Shown here: positions 26,139-34,534 of the stretch, piece by piece
Numbering within the stretch: position 1 is the stretch's first letter
Layout of the letters: each line of letters begins with the position of its first letter
NCBI GenBank assembly: GCA_903891085.1
Contig: CAITDJ010000104.1
Span: forward strand, 1 to 64,000
From: an uncultured Bacteroidota bacterium
GTDB lineage: Bacteria > Bacteroidota > Bacteroidia > Bacteroidales > F082
Reading direction: 5' to 3'
Length of the DNA: 64,000 nucleotides
Program-made: the position numbers and the translations under genes
Notes under the pieces: model-generated
Told to the model about the DNA's origin: nothing
Databases searched by the model: none
The model's input: only the letters and a program-made list of their open reading frames with translations

Positions 26139-26908
26139 GGAAATTTCGGATGATTTTCGATCAGTTGCGTCAATGCTACAAAATCCTGAACGTTCAGTTG
26201 CTCTGCTCTTTTATTAAAAACCTGATTCTCCATTATTTCAGCTGAAATCATTTCCCGTAATGCATTACGAAGCGTTTTTCGGCGTTGATTAAATCCGGCT
26301 TTCACGATTTTTTTAAACAGAACTTCATTGCATTGTAATGATGAAATTTCATTTCTCTTTAATCGAATTACTGCTGACTTCACCTTTGGAGGCGGATTAA
26401 ATACGTTTTCATTTACAGTAAAACAATAATCAATATCGAAGTAGGCTTGCAACAAAACACTCAGTATACCATAGGTTTTGTTTCCACAAGGTGATGCAAT
26501 TCTTTCGGCCACTTCTTTTTGAATCATGCAGACTACTTCGGAGACGGTGTTTTTATAGTTCAGAATATGAAAAAGGATTTGACTGCCAATATTATATGGA
26601 AAATTTCCGATGATGGCAAGCTTATTATCAGTAAAGGTGCTGAGGTCAGTTTTTAAAAAATCGCCTTCTATCAGATGATCATATAATTGTGGATAATGAA
26701 TATGCAGATAAGCAACAGATTCACGGTCAATTTCAACAATCCAGAACCGGTCGGAATAGCGTGGTAACAAGTGTTTTGTGAGCATGCCAGTACCAGCTCC
26801 TACTTCAATTACTGCGTTTACCTCATTCGATAGCTGATCAACGATTTTAACTGCAATATTCTGATCGGTTAAAAAATGTTGTCCGAGGTGCTTTTTTGGT
26901 CTGATCAT
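26135..26908 (-). CDS. rsmA: 16S rRNA dimethyladenosine transferase
   Basis: 257 residues of the KsgA/Dim1 family, which dimethylates two adjacent adenines near the 3' end of 16S rRNA during 30S maturation. Motifs are KKHLGQHFLTDQNIA, SAM motif I EVGAGTGMLT, the acidic residue in WIVEIDRES, and the NFPYNIGSQ catalytic loop (a variant of NLPY), then FNPPPKVKSAVIRL and the C-terminal GFNQRRKTLRNAL. Complete. It begins 10 bases after the TPR gene. Confidence 0.96.
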   Translation of the reverse strand: MIRPKKHLGQHFLTDQNIAVKIVDQLSNEVNAVIEVGAGTGMLTKHLLPRYSDRFWIVEIDRESVAYLHIHYPQLYDHLIEGDFLKTDLSTFTDNKLAIIGNFPYNIGSQILFHILNYKNTVSEVVCMIQKEVAERIASPCGNKTYGILSVLLQAYFDIDYCFTVNENVFNPPPKVKSAVIRLKRNEISSLQCNEVLFKKIVKAGFNQRRKTLRNALREMISAEIMENQVFNKRAEQLNVQDFVALTQLIENHPKFP

Positions 26909-26918
26909 TCGTTTTTAA

Positions 26919-28811
26919 TTAAAGAATATCTCCCCGCAACAAGCGATATTTACGACGGGCATCATTGGCAAATATACTCGATGGATATTGTTCAAAAAGC
27001 ATTTCATATAAATTTAGTGCTTCATTTTGATTGTTGATTTTCAACTCATTGATCATTGCCCTGCGTAAGATGGCATCATCAGCCTGATAGCTTTCATTGA
27101 AACGGGTATATACCTCCCTGAAAATACTGTCAGCAGTATTATATTGGCCAAGCTTATCATAAATTTCTGCTCTACGCATTAAAAAATAGGGTTGAAGCGC
27201 GGCTGATTTTGTATCGAGCATAAGTGAATCAAGGATTAACAATGATTCTTTTTCTTTTTTCTGAAAAATGAATAAGTCGGCTTTCCCAAATGCTTTTAAA
27301 CTTGAGCCTGTTGTATCTTCAATCATGAAATCGTGAATGAGCATTGATAACCCGAGTGCATCATTCGCAATGAGCTTTGATGTTGCCGCTTTCAAAATAT
27401 CCAACATGGTAACTGCCCAGGCATATTCACCAATAAAATAGCGCAACCTGGCATTTCGAAACTTGGCTTCATGGGCAATAGGTTCGTTTTTCATCGACTT
27501 TTCAATCTGACTATAAAGGAGTGTTGCTTCCCATGCATCATTTTTAAATAACATAATATCAGCAAGATACATTTTTAATTCTGCTGTTTCGTTTGGCTGT
27601 AATGGCAAAGTAAGGGCTTTTTCGAGGCAGGCTGTTGCATCATCTGTCCGATCCAGTTTATAGGCGAGCAATTGCGCCTGTATGATCGCCAGATCCCAGG
27701 TTTCTTGGTTCAATCCCATCATTTCATAACCCGATTCAATTTCTTTGGAAAGTTTCAAAAAATAATCCTGGTCAGAAATATGCTGTTTTTCAGCAATCAA
27801 ATATTTCGATTTCAGCGCGCCAGAAAGCGCATTAAAAAAATACGCGCTGTTTTTTCCTTTTTTGGTGATATAATTATATCCGTCCAATGCTGTTTCGAAT
27901 TGCTGGTTGGCTATACAAATGCTTGCCAGTTCGATCACCTGAGCATCCCGATCGCCTAATCGCCGGTCGATCGCCTGGGCCTGACGCATGGCAAGATCAA
28001 AATCGTTTTGTTGTAATGAAAACCAAATCAATAACATACTATATGACTCATTATCTGGTTCAGCCTGTGCCCGTGTGAGTAATTTGGATCGCAGTAAATC
28101 TGAAACATTCTGATTGCCATCTGAAAGTAAGAGATTTTGAAATCTATTTTTTACGAGATCGATGTGATCGGGTTGAAAATCGAGGTGTAACAGATAGTAA
28201 TCAATGCTTTTCGAAAAATCGCCTGTCATCTGGTACAATCCGGCCTTATCCAGATAAAAGGGGTAATTAATTTCAGGCATCATACTGCCCTTTTCATATA
28301 CTTTAAGTGCATAATCATCCAGGTTTCGTGCTCTGAATGCATTGGCCGCGATACTAATCTGATTTCTGTCAGCAGGCAGTTCTTCAATTATTTTATCAAA
28401 TGTTCGTGAGGCCTTGTTATTTTCGCCCATTAACTGATAAATAAAAGCTAAGTCAACGGATAGTTGAACTTCATTACCAGTTGTCCGAAGTTGTCGTTTA
28501 ACAGCCTGTTCAGCTTCTTTTAGCCTGTTCAGTTGAACCAGACAGTTAACGTAATTTGAGAAGTAGTACTGGGTTTTGTACTGTTCGAAAAGTTTGTCAA
28601 ACAATTCAAGTGCTTTATCAAATTCCTGAGCCCTGAAAAACTCAATCGCAAGTGATTCATCAATTGATCGTTGTTGCTGAACTTGTCTTACAGCCGGTTG
28701 AATATTTTGAGTAATGGCAGTGCTGTGCATCGATAAAAAGCACACAATCAATACGTGAACAAATATTTTATACTGTTTATTCAGGCTACTCAACTTTTTT
28801 ATTTTTTGCAA
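26919..28811 (-). CDS. Secreted TPR-repeat protein
   Basis: 630 residues with a signal peptide (hydrophobic part about 15-33). The rest is helical and built of TPR-like 34-residue units (FFRAQEFDKALELFDKLFEQY, LVQLNRLKEAEQAV, MGENNKASRTFDKII, LYQMTGDFSKSIDYYL, KLGQYNTADSIFREVY). No enzyme domain is seen. It is probably a periplasmic scaffold, perhaps bound to the lipoprotein encoded just upstream, whose 3' end it overlaps by 26 bases. It stands fourth from the end of the serS operon reading backwards. Confidence 0.9.
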   Translation of the reverse strand: MQKIKKLSSLNKQYKIFVHVLIVCFLSMHSTAITQNIQPAVRQVQQQRSIDESLAIEFFRAQEFDKALELFDKLFEQYKTQYYFSNYVNCLVQLNRLKEAEQAVKRQLRTTGNEVQLSVDLAFIYQLMGENNKASRTFDKIIEELPADRNQISIAANAFRARNLDDYALKVYEKGSMMPEINYPFYLDKAGLYQMTGDFSKSIDYYLLHLDFQPDHIDLVKNRFQNLLLSDGNQNVSDLLRSKLLTRAQAEPDNESYSMLLIWFSLQQNDFDLAMRQAQAIDRRLGDRDAQVIELASICIANQQFETALDGYNYITKKGKNSAYFFNALSGALKSKYLIAEKQHISDQDYFLKLSKEIESGYEMMGLNQETWDLAIIQAQLLAYKLDRTDDATACLEKALTLPLQPNETAELKMYLADIMLFKNDAWEATLLYSQIEKSMKNEPIAHEAKFRNARLRYFIGEYAWAVTMLDILKAATSKLIANDALGLSMLIHDFMIEDTTGSSLKAFGKADLFIFQKKEKESLLILDSLMLDTKSAALQPYFLMRRAEIYDKLGQYNTADSIFREVYTRFNESYQADDAILRRAMINELKINNQNEALNLYEMLFEQYPSSIFANDARRKYRLLRGDIL

Positions 28812-29343
28812 TCGTTAATGTTTCAATCAGAAGCTCCTGCGCATGATAACGGTTAATCAGATATTCTGCTTTAAATTTTGCATCATCGAATTGTTTCATA
28901 TTCTGCAATTGAAGCTGATTTCCTTCTACAGCCACAGTCATAGCAGATGCGTCATTTTTTGTTTCCTGCAACTGCTTCATATTTAGTTTAATATCTTGCA
29001 GACACAATGTCTTTTCATGTGAAAAAGTTGAAAGAAACCTATCTGCAGTTTCTAATGAGGATTGGATATTTTCATTTTCGACGAACTCAGTCTCACTTTT
29101 ATATTTTGTGATCTCACTTTGCAAATGATAAATTTTATCATCATCAATAGCTTGTAAATCAACGTAATAAATATTCAGATCAGATGTTATCGAATCAATC
29201 AGTTTTGCATATTTCACTGCATCTTTGTTTGGGGTAGTGTTGCATGATCCAATGAACAATGCGACAAACAAAACAGCAAAAATACTAATCGATAAAATCG
29301 AAGCCTGTGTAGGCAACCAATGCTTTCGGGATTCGTATTCCAT
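28786..29343 (-). CDS. Lipoprotein with coiled-coil-like sequence, start inside serS
   Basis: From the ATG at 29343 the product is 185 residues: a short basic leader (MEYESRKHWLPTQ), a hydrophobic helix (ILSISIFAVLFVALFIGSC) with a lipobox Cys, then a charged helical region rich in Lys, Glu and Gln (LQSEITKYKSETEFVE, NMKQLQETKND). I do not recognise a family. An in-frame ATG at 29400 is less likely, and a TTG about 29318 is another candidate. The start lies about 59 bases inside the end of serS in another frame, and the end overlaps the TPR gene. Product identity is uncertain; its reality is supported by the signal peptide. Confidence 0.75.
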   Translation of the reverse strand: MEYESRKHWLPTQASILSISIFAVLFVALFIGSCNTTPNKDAVKYAKLIDSITSDLNIYYVDLQAIDDDKIYHLQSEITKYKSETEFVENENIQSSLETADRFLSTFSHEKTLCLQDIKLNMKQLQETKNDASAMTVAVEGNQLQLQNMKQFDDAKFKAEYLINRYHAQELLIETLTIAKNKKVE

Positions 29344-30556
29344 TTTCAGTTTGGTTATTTTCGAGCAAAGCAGCAACAATTCTTGGCAGGGCAAGGGCAC
29401 TTCCGTTGAGGGTGTGCGCCAATTGGATATTTCCGCTTTTATCTTTAAAACGCAGTTTCATCCGGTTTGCCTGAAAGCTCTCAAAATTAGAAGTAGAACT
29501 TACCTCAAGCCACATTTGTTGGGCGGCCGAATACACCTCAAAATCATAAGTGAGCGACGAAGTAAAACTCATGTCACCACCACACAGTTTTAGAATTCGG
29601 AATGGAAGTTCCAGCTGACGTAATAGCGAGGCGACATGATCGCGCATTTTTTCAAGGATTTCGTAAGACTGGTCGGGATGCGCTATTTGCACAATTTCAA
29701 CTTTGTCAAATTGATGGAGGCGATTTAAGCCCCGCACATGTTTTCCCCATGAGCCGGCTTCGCGACGGAAACAATTTGAATAGGCTGTTACTTTTACAGG
29801 AAGTTGTTCTTCCTGCAAAATTACATCCCTGAAGATATTTGTCAGTGGTACTTCGGCTGTTGGAATCAAATAGAGATTATCCAGGCCAATCGTGTACATT
29901 TGGGCTTCTTTGTCAGGTAATTGCCCGGTACCGTAGGCTGAAGCTTCATTCACCAAAATCGGTGGTTGTATTTCAAGATAACCTGCTTCAACTGCCCGGT
30001 CGATAAAAAAATTAATCAAAGCCCGCTGCAACCGGGCACCTTTGCCTTTATAAAAAGGAAATCCGGCTCCTGTAACTTTATTCCCCAAATCAAAATCTGC
30101 CAAATCGTATTGAGAAAGCAAATCCCAATGTGGTTTTGCATTTGCAGGAAGCTGAGGGAAAATAGCTTCTTCGTGGACATTCAGGTTTTCGGCAGCACCG
30201 CGGCCCGGAGGAACTGAAATATGAGGCAGATTCGGAATTTCAACAAGTTTATCCTGCAATGATTGCTTTAAAACAACAAGTTGTTCAGCCAGAAGCCTTG
30301 CTTTTTCCTTCAGTTCGGTATTTTTCGCCTTTAAATGGTCAACTTCGACTGATTTACCACTTTGGTAGAGTTTTCCGATCTCACGTGCCAGTGTATTTGT
30401 TTCGGCCAGGGTTTCATCGCTTGCCTGTTGAATATTTTTACGTTTTTCATCCAATTTCAGCACCTCTTCGATGAGGTCAAAATTTTTGAAGTTCTTTATG
30501 CTGAGTCGGGTGATTACCTCTTCTTTATGCTCACGGATATATGGTACAGTTAACAT
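29285..30556 (-). CDS. serS: Seryl-tRNA synthetase
   Basis: 423 residues, the normal length. The N-terminal coiled-coil arm (about 25-105, KNIQQASDETLAETN to LKEKARLLAEQLV) reaches the long variable arm of tRNA-Ser. The class II catalytic core has motif 2 (TAYSNCFRREAGSWGKHVRGL) cut into FRREAGS and motif 3 with LPRIVAALLENNQ, plus the TAEVPLTN block. It charges tRNA-Ser with serine in the cytosol. It heads the serS-lipoprotein-TPR-rsmA-P-loop transcript, driven by a TAATTTTG box 17-24 bases upstream. Confidence 0.97.
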   Translation of the reverse strand: MLTVPYIREHKEEVITRLSIKNFKNFDLIEEVLKLDEKRKNIQQASDETLAETNTLAREIGKLYQSGKSVEVDHLKAKNTELKEKARLLAEQLVVLKQSLQDKLVEIPNLPHISVPPGRGAAENLNVHEEAIFPQLPANAKPHWDLLSQYDLADFDLGNKVTGAGFPFYKGKGARLQRALINFFIDRAVEAGYLEIQPPILVNEASAYGTGQLPDKEAQMYTIGLDNLYLIPTAEVPLTNIFRDVILQEEQLPVKVTAYSNCFRREAGSWGKHVRGLNRLHQFDKVEIVQIAHPDQSYEILEKMRDHVASLLRQLELPFRILKLCGGDMSFTSSLTYDFEVYSAAQQMWLEVSSTSNFESFQANRMKLRFKDKSGNIQLAHTLNGSALALPRIVAALLENNQTENGIRIPKALVAYTGFDFID

Positions 30557-30572
30557 GGGATAAAAATTTTGA

Positions 30573-30580
30573 CAAAATTA
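30573..30580 (-). promoter_or_regulatory. serS operon promoter
   Basis: Minus-strand TAATTTTG matches TAnnTTTG and lies 16 bases before the serS ATG. Confidence 0.45.
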
Positions 30581-30603
30581 TGCTATTGCTTTGATTTAGG
30601 TTT

Positions 30604-30639
30604 CAACAAAAAAACCCGACTGAAAAATCAACCGGGTTT
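30604..30639 (-). terminator. Terminator of rplU-rpmA
   Basis: Stem AAACCCG (30612-30618) pairs with CGGGTTT (30633-30639) around a 14-base loop. On the minus strand it ends in a run of T residues (tttttttgtt). An 18-base perfect palindrome (TTTGCAATTAATTGCAAA, 30664-30681) lies between it and the rpmA stop. Confidence 0.8.
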
Positions 30640-30717
30640 CCGTTTCTTTGTACTTCAATAAATTTTGCAATTAATTGCAAATCATTATATTGAAAACTGC
30701 TTATGGATCAAATAAGA

Positions 30718-30993
30718 CTAGTTAGCCAACGTTTCTTCGGTTAATGGTCGAATTGAAACGTATGATCTTTCGTCTCTTTTTTTTCGAAATTCAACCAACC
30801 CATCGGTCATTGCAAAAAGTGTATGGTCTTTTCCCATGCCAACATTGTCACCAGGATGGTGTGTTGTTCCACGTTGACGAACGATAATATTGCCGTTTTT
30901 GGCAAATTGTCCGCCATAAATTTTTACACCTAATCGTTTGCTTTCTGATTCGCGACCGTTATTTGAGCTACCCGCTCCTTTTTTGTGAGCCAT
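30718..30993 (-). CDS. rpmA: 50S ribosomal protein L27
   Basis: 91 residues. The N-terminal tail [20 protein letters not shown] reaches toward the peptidyl-transferase centre, followed by [17 protein letters not shown] and [10 protein letters not shown], all diagnostic of L27. There is no Firmicutes-type cleaved extension. It lies 22 bases after rplU and ahead of a clear terminator. Confidence 0.97.
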   Translation of the reverse strand: MAHKKGAGSSNNGRESESKRLGVKIYGGQFAKNGNIIVRQRGTTHHPGDNVGMGKDHTLFAMTDGLVEFRKKRDERSYVSIRPLTEETLAN

Positions 30994-31015
30994 TTTTTAT
31001 ATTTTTTGGTGTTCG

Positions 31016-31327
31016 TTACTCCGTGATGTTCTCAATTTGTACTTTGCTTAAATACTGGCGATGACCATTTGATTTCTGGTATCCTTTTCTTCTTTTTTTC
31101 TTAAAAACAATCACTTTATCGCCTTTCATGTGTTCAAGAATCTTCACTTCAACATTTGCGCCTGCAACTGTCGGTGCACCAATCTTGGTCCGGCCTTCAT
31201 GATCAATCATTAATACTTTGTCGAAAGAAACCTTGCTTCCTTCTTCTCCTTCAAGTCGGTGAACAAAAATCTGTTGTCCTTGTGTTACCTTGAATTGTTG
31301 TCCTGCGATGTCAACTATTGCGTACAT
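31016..31327 (-). CDS. rplU: 50S ribosomal protein L21
   Basis: 103 residues from the ATG at 31327 (MYAIVDIAGQQFKVTQGQ), the standard L21 length, with KVLMIDHEGRTKIGAP, the basic stretch VIVFKKKRRKGYQKSNGHRQ and the C-terminal LSKVQIENI. The in-frame ATG at 31372 lies inside the -7 box (31370-31377) and is rejected. First gene of rplU-rpmA. Confidence 0.96.
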   Translation of the reverse strand: MYAIVDIAGQQFKVTQGQQIFVHRLEGEEGSKVSFDKVLMIDHEGRTKIGAPTVAGANVEVKILEHMKGDKVIVFKKKRRKGYQKSNGHRQYLSKVQIENITE

Positions 31328-31369
31328 GTCTCTTTTTGAGTTGCTGATTATGGTCAAAATTTTGAACGG

Positions 31370-31377
31370 CAAAAATA
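31370..31377 (-). promoter_or_regulatory. rplU-rpmA promoter
   Basis: Minus-strand TATTTTTG, a full -7 match. The resulting leader of about 35 bases before the ATG at 31327 contains AAAAAGAGAC just ahead of the start. Confidence 0.5.
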
Positions 31378-31425
31378 CAAATTTTTTGAATCAAAAAACT
31401 TTTGAATCAGAAATTTTTATTTTGC

Positions 31426-32334
31426 TTATTTTCTGATAGTTATATCTGAATTTGTTTCCGGTTTTTTTCTGTTAACCAAAATTACACCGCCAATTATCAA
31501 TAAAATCCAAACAAAATACTGAGGTTCAAACCGTTCGGCATCGAAAACTCCCCATAAAATGGCGACTACCGGTATTAAATAAGTTACGGACGAGGCAAAC
31601 AAGGCACTTGTAAATTTTATTAGTGTATTGAACGCAATCATAGCGATACCAGTGCCAACTACCGCTAAAATAGCAATGTAACCCAATCCTGTCATCGCCT
31701 CAGCTTGATTTCCTATCTGTGACAGGAAATCTGTCATGAAAAATAAAATGATCAGTGCCGGAATGCCGATTATTCCAAAAGTGAGCGAAGTAATGGCAAT
31801 GGCATCAAGATGTTTCAATTTTGACTTGATCAGGTTTACATTGATTGCATAGAAAATGGTCGCTAGTATAATATAGGATGCATATGAAATATTAAATTCG
31901 AAAGAATGACCGCCACTCTGGCTGATTAAACCGGCTGCACCAATCAAACCAATCAAAACACCAGATACATTTATCCACCGTGTCTTGATTCCGAAAAGTG
32001 TCAATCCGATTACTAAGGTAAATAAAGGTGTAAGTGAATTTAATAAGCCTGCAGTGGAACTGTTAATGCCGGTTTGTGCTTTTGCAAAAAGAAAAGCCGG
32101 CAGCAGATTTCCGATAATACCGGATATTGCAAGCCATAACAGGTCATTTTTAGTTATTCTTTTCATGCGGTTTAAGCCTAGCGGCAATAGAAATAGAAAG
32201 GTTATTGAAACCCTGAGCGCACCAACTTCAACTGCCGAAAACACTTCGAGCCCGCGTTTGATAAGAATAAATGAACTTCCCCAGGTTAGAACCAGTCCAA
32301 CCAAAATGATCCAGGAAAGCAATCGCTGATTCAT
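31426..32334 (-). CDS. EamA/DMT-family membrane transporter
   Basis: 302 residues with ten hydrophobic segments arranged as two EamA repeats, the first starting LSWIILVGLVLTWGSSFILI and the second near 150 (YASYIILATIFYAINVN). Conserved features include LGNLLPAFLFAKAQ-like and SVTYLIPVVAILWG. The drug/metabolite transporter superfamily exports amino acids or other small molecules, but the substrate cannot be told. A lysine-rich tail (VNRKKPETN) faces the cytosol. It is monocistronic, with a -7 box 18-25 bases upstream. Confidence 0.92.
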   Translation of the reverse strand: MNQRLLSWIILVGLVLTWGSSFILIKRGLEVFSAVEVGALRVSITFLFLLPLGLNRMKRITKNDLLWLAISGIIGNLLPAFLFAKAQTGINSSTAGLLNSLTPLFTLVIGLTLFGIKTRWINVSGVLIGLIGAAGLISQSGGHSFEFNISYASYIILATIFYAINVNLIKSKLKHLDAIAITSLTFGIIGIPALIILFFMTDFLSQIGNQAEAMTGLGYIAILAVVGTGIAMIAFNTLIKFTSALFASSVTYLIPVVAILWGVFDAERFEPQYFVWILLIIGGVILVNRKKPETNSDITIRK

Positions 32335-32351
32335 GAGAATTTATTGAGCGG

Positions 32352-32359
32352 CAAAAGTA
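32352..32359 (-). promoter_or_regulatory. Promoter of EamA transporter
   Basis: Minus-strand TACTTTTG, a full TAnnTTTG match, just ahead of the ATG at 32334. Confidence 0.45.
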
Positions 32360-32516
32360 GGTTTTATTTTTATTGAGTTGAAATTACCTGGTTTCATTCC
32401 AATTATTTCTTATCATCTTTCTGTTTATATCATTGATAATGCGTTTGATAGCTTTAAGTGTTATAGAAACCCTGATATCTGTTCCTCGATCCACAATCTC
32501 ATTCGGGTGAATTTTG

Positions 32517-32524
32517 TATTTTTG
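32517..32524 (+). promoter_or_regulatory. Promoter of ECF sigma gene
   Basis: TATTTTTG matches the -7 box and lies about 78 bases upstream of the ATG at 32602, leaving a leader of about 70 bases. No good -33 box was seen. Confidence 0.4.
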
Positions 32525-32601
32525 CGTTATATATTCATCATTTATGGTTGGGTATTATTTAATTTTACTAACAATCAGTTATATACCTGGTGAAAACCGA
32601 T

Positions 32602-33174
32602 ATGGCAGAAGATCTCCAAATTAGACTGATTGAAGGGCTGAAGACCGGAGATAAGCGGATCTTTGACGAAATCTTTAGGTTGTATTATGCACCCCTTTGT
32701 CATTATTGTAAAAGATTTGTTTCTGATGCCGAGATTGCTGAAGAAATCGTTCAGGATCTTTTTTTTAAGTTGTGGATAAAGCGTGATAGTTTGATTCTCA
32801 GGACTTCACTGCAATCCTATCTCTTTAAGGCAGTAAAAAATCACTCGTTAAACTATCTCAATCAGTTAAAAATTCAGGAAAAGCATCGGCAATACGTTGG
32901 TTTTCAAGTGAATGACCCGTTTGTTGCATCTGATCAACTCGAAGAATCGGACCTGACAATTTTAATTCAGGGAGCCATTCTTAAATTGCCTGATAAACGA
33001 CGTGAAGTTTTTGAATTGAGCCGGCATGAAGGGTTGAAATATTCACAAATAGCAGAGAAATTAAATATTTCAGTAAAAACGGTTGAGGCACAAATGTCAA
33101 AAGCCCTGGAACAACTAAGGAATGTTTTAAAAGAATATTTGTTGATTGCATTGTTTTTTCTCTGGATGCAATAA
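32602..33174 (+). CDS. ECF RNA polymerase sigma factor (FecI-like)
   Basis: 190 residues from the ATG at 32602; a GTG at 32590 is also in frame. Region 2 is seen in IFRLYYAPLCHYCKRFVS and EEIVQDLFFKLWIKRD (-10 recognition), and region 4 in LPDKRREVFELSRHEGLKYS, then IAEKLNISVKTVEAQMSKAL (-35 helix-turn-helix). The protein is predicted to redirect RNA polymerase when released by the FecR-type anti-sigma encoded 123 bases downstream. A hydrophobic end (LLIALFFLWMQ) is usual in Bacteroidota members. Its targets probably include the STN-barrel gene two positions on, an inference from gene order. Confidence 0.94.
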   Translation: MAEDLQIRLIEGLKTGDKRIFDEIFRLYYAPLCHYCKRFVSDAEIAEEIVQDLFFKLWIKRDSLILRTSLQSYLFKAVKNHSLNYLNQLKIQEKHRQYVGFQVNDPFVASDQLEESDLTILIQGAILKLPDKRREVFELSRHEGLKYSQIAEKLNISVKTVEAQMSKALEQLRNVLKEYLLIALFFLWMQ

Positions 33175-33297
33175 GTGCATTTTAGTAAATTTGAAAAAAA
33201 AAATGAAAAGCAATAAGGGTAAATACGTATTTGTTTGTCCTCAATGAAGTTAAAAGTATTATTATTTTGGTAATACATCAAAAGTTTTGGTATAAAG

Positions 33298-34320
33298 ATG
33301 TCTAACAAGTTGGTAGTTAAGTATTTGAGTGGTAGTTGTTCTGAATTAGAAATAATTCAGGTTCAGCAGTGGTTAGCAGTTTCTGCCCAAAACAGGGAGA
33401 AGTTTGATAGATTAAGGTTAATTTGGGAGCTTTCTTCCTCAAAAAGCGATAATGATATTTCAGGATGGGATGTTGAGTCCGCATTAAACAACGTGAATGC
33501 GCGAATAGAAAGTTACAAACCAATAATCAAACTGAACCCGCCAAAACAATCATCATTTATTCATTTTAGCCGTTTGGCAGCAGCAGCCATTGCCATATTA
33601 ATGATGGCCAGTTTTTTTACTTATTACATCATGAATGTAAATTCTAAAGCTGAGATCATCACCGTTGCCGTAAACGACGGGAAATCTCAAATGATTGAAT
33701 TACCAGATGGTTCTAAGGTTTACCTGAATGCTGATGCCCGTATTTCATATCCTGAATCATTTACTGCTGATGCCCGTCTGATTGATTTTGAAGGGGAGGC
33801 ATTTTTTGAAGTAAGTCCTGATGTGAATAAGCCGTTTATTATTAATGCAACCAATATTGGCGTTGAAGTAGTTGGAACTTCTTTCAACCTGAAAGCTAAT
33901 TCAATCACAAAAGAATATCAGCTCGATCTGAAAACTGGTAAAGTACTTTTCTATTCATTAAATCCCCAGACAAAATCGAGGATTGAGCAAATAATACTGT
34001 TCCCGGGCGAAAGAGGCGCTTATTCTTCTTCAACATATTCCTTATGTAAAGTTAAAAATAATAATGAGAATTATTTGGCCTGGCATACCGGAATCCTTGA
34101 ATTTGACAACTCCTCCTTAACCGAAGTAGTAAAAGCGTTACAGGATACTTATAAGGTTGATATTTCCCTTGACCCATCTCTGGGCGAATTAAAGTTAACT
34201 GCTAGATTTCAGGGTCAGAAAATTGAAAGTGTACTTGAAACATTGCGTATAATTTTCGGTTGCCAGATTGACAACGAAAACTCGATCATCTCCATAAAAA
34301 AGGTTTCTGCTGCCAGTTGA
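33298..34320 (+). CDS. FecR-family anti-sigma factor (DUF4974 C-terminus)
   Basis: 340 residues. The cytosolic N-terminus (about 1-85, KYLSGSCSELEIIQVQQWLA) would hold the sigma factor, followed by a membrane helix (about 98-115, AAAAIAILMMASFFTYYIM). The periplasmic FecR domain has VNDGKSQMIELPDGSKVYLN and FEGEAFFEVSPD, and the end (about 262-336, LEFDNSSLTEVVKALQDTY to the C-terminus) is a DUF4974 module, whose fold resembles the STN domain. It relays an envelope signal to the sigma factor encoded upstream. The input may be the STN domain of the next gene's product instead of a TonB receptor. Confidence 0.93.
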   Translation: MSNKLVVKYLSGSCSELEIIQVQQWLAVSAQNREKFDRLRLIWELSSSKSDNDISGWDVESALNNVNARIESYKPIIKLNPPKQSSFIHFSRLAAAAIAILMMASFFTYYIMNVNSKAEIITVAVNDGKSQMIELPDGSKVYLNADARISYPESFTADARLIDFEGEAFFEVSPDVNKPFIINATNIGVEVVGTSFNLKANSITKEYQLDLKTGKVLFYSLNPQTKSRIEQIILFPGERGAYSSSTYSLCKVKNNNENYLAWHTGILEFDNSSLTEVVKALQDTYKVDISLDPSLGELKLTARFQGQKIESVLETLRIIFGCQIDNENSIISIKKVSAAS

Positions 34321-34534
34321 TTGCTCAGCCAACGCTTTTAACACCAAATCTTATCTGGGTTTTAAGCCGTTTTCCTGAAATTTGTGATTATCGCCAATAA
34401 CGCATCTATCACAAAATCAATGATTAAATTTAATTTATTATAAAAATCTAAACATGCATGCTTAATAATGATGTGTGATTTTAATTATTTAGTAATTTAG
34501 CAAGGCTGTATTAACCAAACGCAAAGTAAGCTCA

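Noticed and set aside
30664-30681. 18-base perfect palindrome TTTGCAATTAATTGCAAA
   Set aside because: It lies in the 3' gap of rpmA, away from any promoter; AT-rich palindromes of this size can arise by chance, so no regulator site is claimed.
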